From: Neodontobutis hainanensis
Taxonomy: Eukaryota; Chordata; Actinopteri; Gobiiformes; Odontobutidae
Direction of reading: 5' to 3'
Length of the DNA stretch: 64,000 nucleotides
Assembly: GCA_024349245.1 (NCBI GenBank)
Contig: JALDNG010000038.1
Location: forward strand, 310,001-374,000
This document shows, in pieces, positions 57,346 through 64,000 of this stretch; the stretch's first letter is position 1; each line of letters starts with the position of its first letter. The translations under genes were made by a program, and so were the position numbers. The notes below the pieces were generated by a model. It saw nothing but the letters and a program-made list of their open reading frames with translations. It made no database searches and was not told the origin of the DNA.

Positions 57346-58609
57346 TGTTTAATTTTGTTTTTTAGGTTTTGTCATAAATATTCTTCTTGTTTAGACCTAT
57401 TTTAGTAACCTTGCACTGCAGCTGGATTCTCACAAGATTTGGGAGTTTCCAAACTTGGGTAAATCCATCTTGAATCGCGCCAAGCCAACCACGTGAGTCA
57501 AACCATGACCTCACTGGTGGCTCACTGACCTCTCGTGACAAATGCAGTGGCAGCACAAACAGGAAGAGGTGGGTTTTAAATTTGACAAATGTAACTTCTC
57601 CTCTTTGTTATCAACATGGCTATGGTGAAAGATGTTAGTGTTGATGCTAATGTCTTTTGCTAATGCTAAAAAATGTGGCATTTTTTTGGAAGGAAAAGAT
57701 GCTTTTTTCTTACTACTGGTTTTGGCATATCATAAATCTCGTAGTCTTTCATACACGCTCTATTCATCGGCCAATGTCCTGGTTTCATTTACCAATTTGA
57801 TGTGAGTTAACGTTCCTTTCATTCGCTGAGTCACTTGCAAAAACTGTTACTGTTACAGCGGTTTGTTTTTTGTCATTTTAGCCGTAGTCTGGTTACGTCA
57901 TATAAATTGTTGCTATAATTGGCTAAAACAAAGCTCGCGGTAGGCGGATACTATCACCACAAGTTTTCCACAGAAGGCGCCTCTCTTTCAATGGGAGCCT
58001 TCCAGATGGTTCTGTGACAGACTATGTTCTGTGATTATTCTATCTGGCGGAGTCACGTTACTATTTTAGTACAAACTGGACTTCCAGATTAAGTCCTGGC
58101 TTGATTTGTATTTCATTTTTGAGTCCCATTTTTTTATATTTTTGCAATGCAACAAACTGAACCCACAGAACAAACAAAAGTTGCATCGCTAACAGTTGTA
58201 GTAAACACAAAGCTAACACAGACTGTTGGACAGAAACAAGATAAAAAGTTAATAAAACTAATAAACTTTATTCTGAAGTGAACTCAGCATGAATTAAAGT
58301 CTTAAAGTGTCTCATCTCTCATTCATTTCTCTGTTTTCTTTTTAATCTGCCATTAGCTTTGCCAGCGCCGCTCTCAGAACTCGCCGAGCCTTGGACCGAA
58401 TCTCTTTGCGTGAGCCCGGACAGACTGCGCTCATCAAAATCAAACAATTACTGTGAGATCTCAGCTGCTACACACTTTTAATAAACCACTCTGAGGAAAT
58501 CAAGTCTTTGTAAAACTCTAGACTTGACTTTTCAGAGTTTCCCGTATTTTTGATGATTATTTCAACAGTGAGGAGAGGAAAAAAGATTTACGGTTTAGAC
58601 ATTGTTGAG
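57346..58609. other. Unique interruption within the CCTGGTTTAG domain
   Basis: Mostly unrelated DNA, except for 'gacttccagattaagtcctg' near 58,080. No gene is recognised. 58,340-58,430 is CpG-richer ('gccagcgccgctctcagaac') and may be a small regulatory segment. Confidence 0.4.
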
Positions 58610-59100
58610 AGGTTTGGGTTTTAGTTAGATTTACTTGTGGGTTTAGTCCTGGCTTAGTTCCAGTCTGGTTTAGTCTTGGTTCATAATTAGTTTAGACTGG
58701 TTTATTTATAGGTTTAGTCTTAATACCTGGTTTGTCCTGGCTTGTCCTGGCTTGGTCCTAGGTATTGGAATTGTCTTTGTCATGGTTGCTGTGATTTAGT
58801 CCAGGCCGAGTTCTAGTTTAGTTGTAATTTGATCCTTGTTTGGTCTTGTTTAGTCCTAGTTTAGACCTGTATTAGTAATGGCTTGCTCTTCACATAGTTA
58901 AGTTAAGTCCTGGTTTAGATCTAGGTTTACGTTTGGTTCAGTCCTCCTTTGGTTCTGTCTTAACCCCATTGTTTGTTCCTAGTTTTAAGATAGTTTATAC
59001 TCTATTTTATTTTTTGGTTTTGTAATGCTTTAATCTTAGTCTGGTCTCATTTTGCTGTGATATTGTCCTGATTTGATTGGTTTAGCCCAAGACTTTCATG
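58610..59100 (+). repeat. Degenerate CCTGGTTTAGTCC repeat block 2
   Basis: The same vocabulary as at 56,830: 'gtcctggcttagttccagtc' (58,645), 'tggtttgtcctggcttgtcc' (58,730), 'aagtcctggtttagatctag' (58,905). It continues in the same orientation. Confidence 0.65.
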
Positions 59101-59639
59101 GGTCTTAAGTTTATTTGTGCCATAGTTCTGTTTTTTAATCCAAACCCTTTCCAGCACCGAATTTCCAACACTTTTCAGACAATTCTTGGACTTTCCCACA
59201 GCTCGAAAACTATAAATCGGGTTTTCCAGGATGAATGAGAACCTAACCTCTCCATTATTTTCTCTTTAAAAGTCATTTTTTTCATAGTTTATTCTAACTC
59301 TATTGTCCATTTTATGCTCTGCTCCCTGTATAATCTGCACAACAGCACACGAGTGTCGAGTTGATTACGTCTGACCCCAAAACTAATTGGTGGGCCGCTT
59401 GCCAATGCAGGAATTAATCAGATTTTCATAGCGGCAATGAATCACGAAGCTTTCAGAGGAGATAACTCACCGGAGACCAACAAACGAACGACAGGGACTG
59501 TAATCATCAGGAGTTCACCTCAGAACTGGGGCTGAGCAAAAGTCTCTGCAGGATGTATTGTCACAGTCTAAAGAGTTTTAATTTTAAACAGCATTACACA
59601 AAACAATTTAGTAGTTCAGCAGTAAGAATATGAATAGAG
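59101..59639. promoter_or_regulatory. Candidate conserved non-coding element between repeat blocks
   Basis: 59,340-59,520 interrupts the repeat domain with balanced, CpG-containing sequence carrying homeobox words ('cgagttgattacgtctgacc', 'aaaactaattggtgggccgc', 'ggaattaatcagattttcat', 'cggcaatgaatcacgaagct'). It is not repeat-like and not coding. The contrast with its repetitive flanks suggests a constrained element; this is inference. Confidence 0.3.
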
Positions 59640-60240
59640 TTTTACTTTTGATTCTTGAACCTGAGCTGCAAAGGTCAAAAGTCCAGGTTCAGACTGCGTT
59701 TGGTCTTGTTTTGTTTCTGATTAGAATCCTGCTTTCTGATTTGGTTTTGATTTGGTTCAGTCCTGGCCTGATTTATAAAGTTTTATCTTTTTATTTATTT
59801 TTGTTACTAGTTATGGTTTGGTCTAGTTGTGGCTTGTTTTTTGTTTGGTCCGGGTTTAAACCTAAATGAGTTCTCTCCTGGCTTGGACTGAATTTAGTCT
59901 TGGTGGTCTAGTTTGGACCTTGGTCAGGTTTGGACCTGTTTTGGTTCTGGTTTACTCCTAAATGTATGAAGCCCCACTTTTGTCCCAAATTCAATTCTGG
60001 GTTTAGTTTTGTCTATTTTCTGGTTTGGTCCAGGTTTTGTCCTGGTTTAATCCTGGTTCAGTACTCACCTGTGATGCTCATAATGATTTGTTTTAGAACA
60101 CAGAAGTAGCCCCTTAACTAAATATAGGGCAAGTCTTAGGACTACAAGGACTAAACCAGACCTCAAACTAGTCTCAACCAAGGCCTAATCAGAGCAAAAC
60201 CAATTTAAAACTAGGTTGAAACCAGAACTTTGGACTGCAT
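59640..60240. repeat. Degenerate CCTGGTTTAG repeat block 3, with inverted end
   Basis: 59,690-60,060 repeats the words in plus orientation ('gtctggtttggtccaggttt'-like, 'gtcctggtttaatcctggtt' near 60,040). From about 60,125 to 60,225 the words are reversed ('aaggactaaaccagacctca', 'aaactaggttgaaaccagaa'). The orientation switches in the 60 bases around 60,065-60,120. Confidence 0.6.
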
Positions 60241-61069
60241 TTATTTAAACCCAAAATCTTGAACATGATGAGAATACAAAAAACCCAACAATGAGAATCA
60301 TTAGTGACCACAAAAGTCTGACGAGTCTTGGCAAATTATCTGTTATAACAGTTTTGACCAAATCAACATGTCTTTTGAATCTGTTCAGGGCCAGTAAGAA
60401 AAATAAGTCATTAAAATTTAATGAACCAAAAAATGCACCTTTGAAACAAATTCTTTCTCATTGAGTTCATTTTGACCTAGAATTAATCACAAAAAACAGA
60501 TCTTCATTTGATGGACCTCCACAAAACCTATTATTGGAAATTATTAATCTTAATTGGATTTTAATGTCTTCAGAATGTGTATAAATCTTTATTTTTATTA
60601 CACTGTAAATTAGCTCAACTTCTGCAGTATTCCTTTAATCAATTCAATCTGATCAGATATTTTCCCACAAACTCTATCTGCATAATAAATGTGTTCACAA
60701 TAGATCTTTACTGAAATCTATTTCTATTTTTTCTTTTTTTTCCCCTCAAAATTCAAGTGCAGGTCAGTCTATTGACAGCAGCACCACGGCCTTTGAATAA
60801 AAAATGTCTGTGATCCATTCTTTAATATTAGTGACAGTCATGGCTGCCCTATCACGTCCCGGCAGAACTGGCCTTTAAAAAGAAGAGATCAGAAGAGAGG
60901 ATCAGTGCAGGTTTAGGCTCCTGCTTTTAAAGAGCAATATTACACATTTTCTGTGCAACTGGTAGAGAAGATGCAATATTTTTAAGGTTTTCAGTCTTTT
61001 CTGGATGAAGTAAAGACTAATATAGATAACATTGCTTTGGTGCATTCTGAAAAAAAGGGAAACATTCAG
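60241..61069. other. Non-coding stretch, nothing recognised
   Basis: AT-rich unique-looking DNA with T runs near 60,730. Confidence 0.4.
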
Positions 61070-61300
61070 ATAAAACCACATAAAATAAAAAGTGAGAACA
61101 CTGGAAATATCAAAAGGAAAAAAAAGAAAAAATGTTAGTTCATAAATGTAAAATTGCTGAAAATGTAAAAAGTTGAAAAAAAAACATTGTCAAATTGTAT
61201 AAAATTTAAAAAATCATAAATGCTAAAAAAATAATTAATATAATAATTGCTATAATTATATAAATATAATAATAAACAAATAATATTTAAAAAATCATTC
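61070..61300. repeat. A-rich low-complexity tract
   Basis: Dominated by A runs and short words such as 'aaatgtaaaa', 'aaaatttaaaa' and 'aataatta', with little C or G. No period longer than a few bases is evident. Confidence 0.8.
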
Positions 61301-63499
61301 GGTCATACAGGAAATGAAAATGAAAAAACAGTCCACCCCCAAACACAACGCAAACAGAAATATATTGCATTGTTCAACAAGAGACAATATTGTTTTATAA
61401 TCCACTTAATCCAGGATTCAGAGCAGAGTTCAGTTTACATGAGCTTTTGTTCTCTCTTCCATGTGCCAATGGCAAAAAGGCACCCTTAACAATCTTTGCT
61501 TTTGTAATGCTGTATTGAAGCCACTCTATCTTTCAAGTTATTACCAGCCTCCTACACTCCAGCTCCTCTTTACAATTGTGTTCACATGCAATTGAGAATC
61601 CTGGTTATGCCTCATCCTGGACACAACAATATTTGAGATATGACGTTAAAAAAACATGATTATTCATAGCCCTGTTATGTGGCAAATAACCCTGGATCAG
61701 TTTGAACTGAATTGGACAAAAACAACATTGAACATAGTGCTGTTGTATGGCAAAGTAAAAACATCTTTACCACATTTCCAGCGGACAAAATATATCAGAA
61801 TATATCCTGACTCAAGTCCATGTAAACCCAAGTGAGATCAAGTCTGAAAAAGTCATGAGACAATCGCAGGTTTGGCTCAGTGCAAGGCCAGTGAAAGATA
61901 TGATTTGTAAAGAGCTCTTCTCAACGAGCTCTGTGAATGCTTTTCTCGTCTGCAGAGGGACAATTAAAGAAGCTCAGGCTCGTTCCAGTTTCAGCGAGTG
62001 ATTGAGGAATACTGATGAGAGGTGAAGCCTGGCTGATCCACGCCACAGTGAAGTCTCAGCGCTCTGCCTTGCATTGATTTGTTTCTGCTTGTGCTGCTCA
62101 AATGAAAAAGCCTCCCAGCTAGAGAATAAAATACCTTTTGCGTGAGTTTGAATTGTAGATAAAACAGCAGGAGTAAGTTTTTGTTCTCTGTATATGAGAC
62201 AGTCGGACATTAAAGATAAGCTTTGCATTATGTACAGGCCTGATAGAGCTCTTTATGGAGAAGAATGTGGCTGAATCGTTCTGGGAAACTTTCATCAAAG
62301 CACCTCTCTATTGTGTTTGTAACAAGCTCCAGAATAGGAAAAAGATAAATGGTGGAAAAATGTTATTGAAAATGTGAGCACAGGGCTGCTATTCATATTT
62401 TAATAGTGTTCTGCTGAAGAGGGAACATTAGGACAAAATAATACATGTTTATATATTGTTTTATTTCCATAAATTATGGATATATTGTAAAGTAATGAAT
62501 GGTTTCAGATAAAGATTCAAGTTATATAAGGGGATACGAGGTGTCAGTAAAATTTTGTATGACACACAAAACTGTTGGCATCCCATAATAGCAGAAGAAT
62601 CAGTATTGTGTTTAAGTTCAGACTGCTGCGTGCCATCGTCTTCTCAGTTGCAACCTACAGCGAGTTTAGGTATGACAAATACACCTGACCAAAAGAAGGA
62701 CTAACATCTGGGTTCTGTTCAGGATCATGAGCAGACTAAAGCTCCGGGAGACATTCAATTTAAACTATTCTTTACACAAAATGTGGTGGGATAAACTCGA
62801 ACGGTAAAATAAGGATGAGGGCGACCTCCAATATTACCGTCAAAAGGGCATAATAAAGTGGACTGAGCCTAACAGAAGCAGTCTGCAAAGCTCAGAATAG
62901 CTAGGTTTGTTGGCTAGGGATAAAAGAAGCTAACAGCACATTGTATTTTCCAGCAGCATGGTTCCGGGAGACTTTTTGTGTTTCCTGTCAAACTTTTTGA
63001 TACACCACAAGTTTGCATCTCTGGGTTTTCCCCTTTTCCCCTTCGTGCTCCTTATTCTGACCAACCATCTACTGTTTTAAGTTACCTCTCACAGTTACTG
63101 TAACTTCTTTAGTGCACTCTCGCTGTCTGTCATGTTTCTGCTACAGACAGCACTGCTTTTATGTTAAAGTTAAAAATCATGAGACTTTTAGAGATGTTGA
63201 ACAAAATGTACACAATGAGCAAAAGCAAAAGAGAAAAAAAAGCAGGTCAAATATAATGTCATGCCACAGAAAAACCTTTGCAGAGAACATGGAAAAGTTT
63301 TGAAACTGTACTTTTCTAAACCTTATTTTTGCCTCCTCCATCAAAACCCTGGGAAGGTCTAATGTGGAGGTTAGAGTTAAGTTATTTTGTTATGATACGT
63401 GGCTATGACAATATTTTTTAGCATCTTTAGAAAATCTTTTATTAATTTTTTTTTCACATAAACTGCTGCTACAGAAAAAAACAGTTTGGATAAGGCACA
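61301..63499. other. Non-coding stretch, nothing recognised
   Basis: AT-rich unique-looking DNA. The minus-strand frame at 61,974-62,228 lies in a modestly GC-richer patch but matches no family. Confidence 0.4.
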
Positions 63500-63800
63500 G
63501 CTAAAGATTGTGTAAACGCCCTCTTGTACCAGCTGCGTTTTTACCGCTTTAAATGAAGCTAACCCAGAGTCTTGTTGTATTTCGGTGACACGCGGCCCCC
63601 AGTGCCATCATCGAGGGTCTCTGTAAGAGCCCAGCAGCTGGTGTCAAATCTGGCCCTTCATCTCCTTCGCTGCACTCTGCATTTGAATTCAAGCTTTAAG
63701 CAAACATGAACCCGGCCTTGTTTTGAAATTCAAATGTGGCAAAAAAAAACACCTGGTCTTTGGCAGTTGTCAATTATCCTTGACCCGGTTCCTCATTAGG
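63500..63800. promoter_or_regulatory. Candidate conserved non-coding element
   Basis: GC-richer, repeat-free segment with CpGs ('cggtgacacgcggcccccag', 'gccatcatcgagggtctctg') followed by AT-rich words ('gcatttgaattcaagcttta', 'gttgtcaattatccttgacc'). No coding frame of note. Inference from composition only. Confidence 0.25.
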
Positions 63801-64000
63801 AAAATTGCTTCTGCTAAAAAGAGATGAAAGGACGTTTTCATAATGTTTTAGGCACAAGCTCAGAGAGTGGTTCACAGAGTGGAGCTAGACTGAGACGAGC
63901 TCACATCAGATGTTTGTGGAGATAATTGGAGAAAATGTGATTTTGATAGGTTTTTAAAGTACAATGAGGAATATTGAGAAAACATACTTTATCACATTAA
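63801..64000. other. Right edge, nothing recognised
   Basis: Unique-looking AT-rich DNA to the end of the window. Confidence 0.4.

Noticed and set aside
1..64000. A CRISPR array, operon, phage or other prokaryotic system.
   Set aside because: No short regularly spaced repeats with unique spacers, no dense coding and no bacterial gene features. Repeat content and splice-like signals are those of a vertebrate genome.

Overview
This 64 kb window reads as nuclear DNA of a ray-finned (teleost) fish, most likely a percomorph. It is AT-rich, has no long open reading frames and carries fish-style interspersed repeats: Tc1-like DNA transposons, LINE fragments of the L2/CR1/Rex group, tRNA-derived SINEs with a shared central domain, hAT-type MITEs, a minisatellite and AT-rich microsatellites. 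I found no confidently identifiable host protein-coding gene. The longest open frames are either reverse-transcriptase remnants or chance frames in CpG-richer patches. The window is best read as a gene desert, or the interior and 5' flank of a very large gene, holding scattered CpG-rich, homeobox-site-rich segments that could be conserved regulatory elements.

Layout. 0-6 kb: a dispersed-repeat fragment at the left edge, then a clean 62-bp minisatellite (2,938-3,724) with a degenerate extension. 6-11 kb: a Tc1-type non-autonomous element (about 6,350-6,800), a short LINE C-terminal remnant (about 9,190), two CpG-rich open-frame patches (7.4-7.6 and 10.0-10.4 kb) and a minus-strand SINE. 11-21 kb: mostly unique DNA with a hAT-type MITE and two splice-site-bounded segments. 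21-23 kb: a degenerate tandem array next to a candidate minus-strand first exon. 24.3-27.6 kb: a transposon cluster in which a 5'-truncated LINE sits inside a Tc1-like element, with a 5-bp target duplication (gcaat), followed by a V-SINE-like element. 32.7-35.4 kb: hAT fragment, ATT microsatellite, LINE fragment, perfect hairpin, tRNA-SINE and a CpG cluster. 39.5 kb: a 38-bp inverted repeat. 43-48.7 kb: dispersed repeat, Tc1 transposase remnant, splice-bounded segment and a LINE 3' end with a (TAAA)n tail. 51-54.4 kb: candidate regulatory segments. 56.7-60.2 kb: a compact 122-bp TA-flanked MITE and a domain of degenerate CCTGGTTTAG-type repeats that ends in inverted orientation. 60-64 kb: unique, partly A-rich DNA.

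Nothing here forms an operon, phage, CRISPR or bacterial-style system. The most interesting structure is repetitive and possibly regulatory: the nested transposons, the undescribed tandem arrays, the small MITE, three short dispersed repeat families, and a few segments with plausible splice sites or CpG enrichment. All identifications come from reading the sequence and from recall of family features; no database search or alignment was run.
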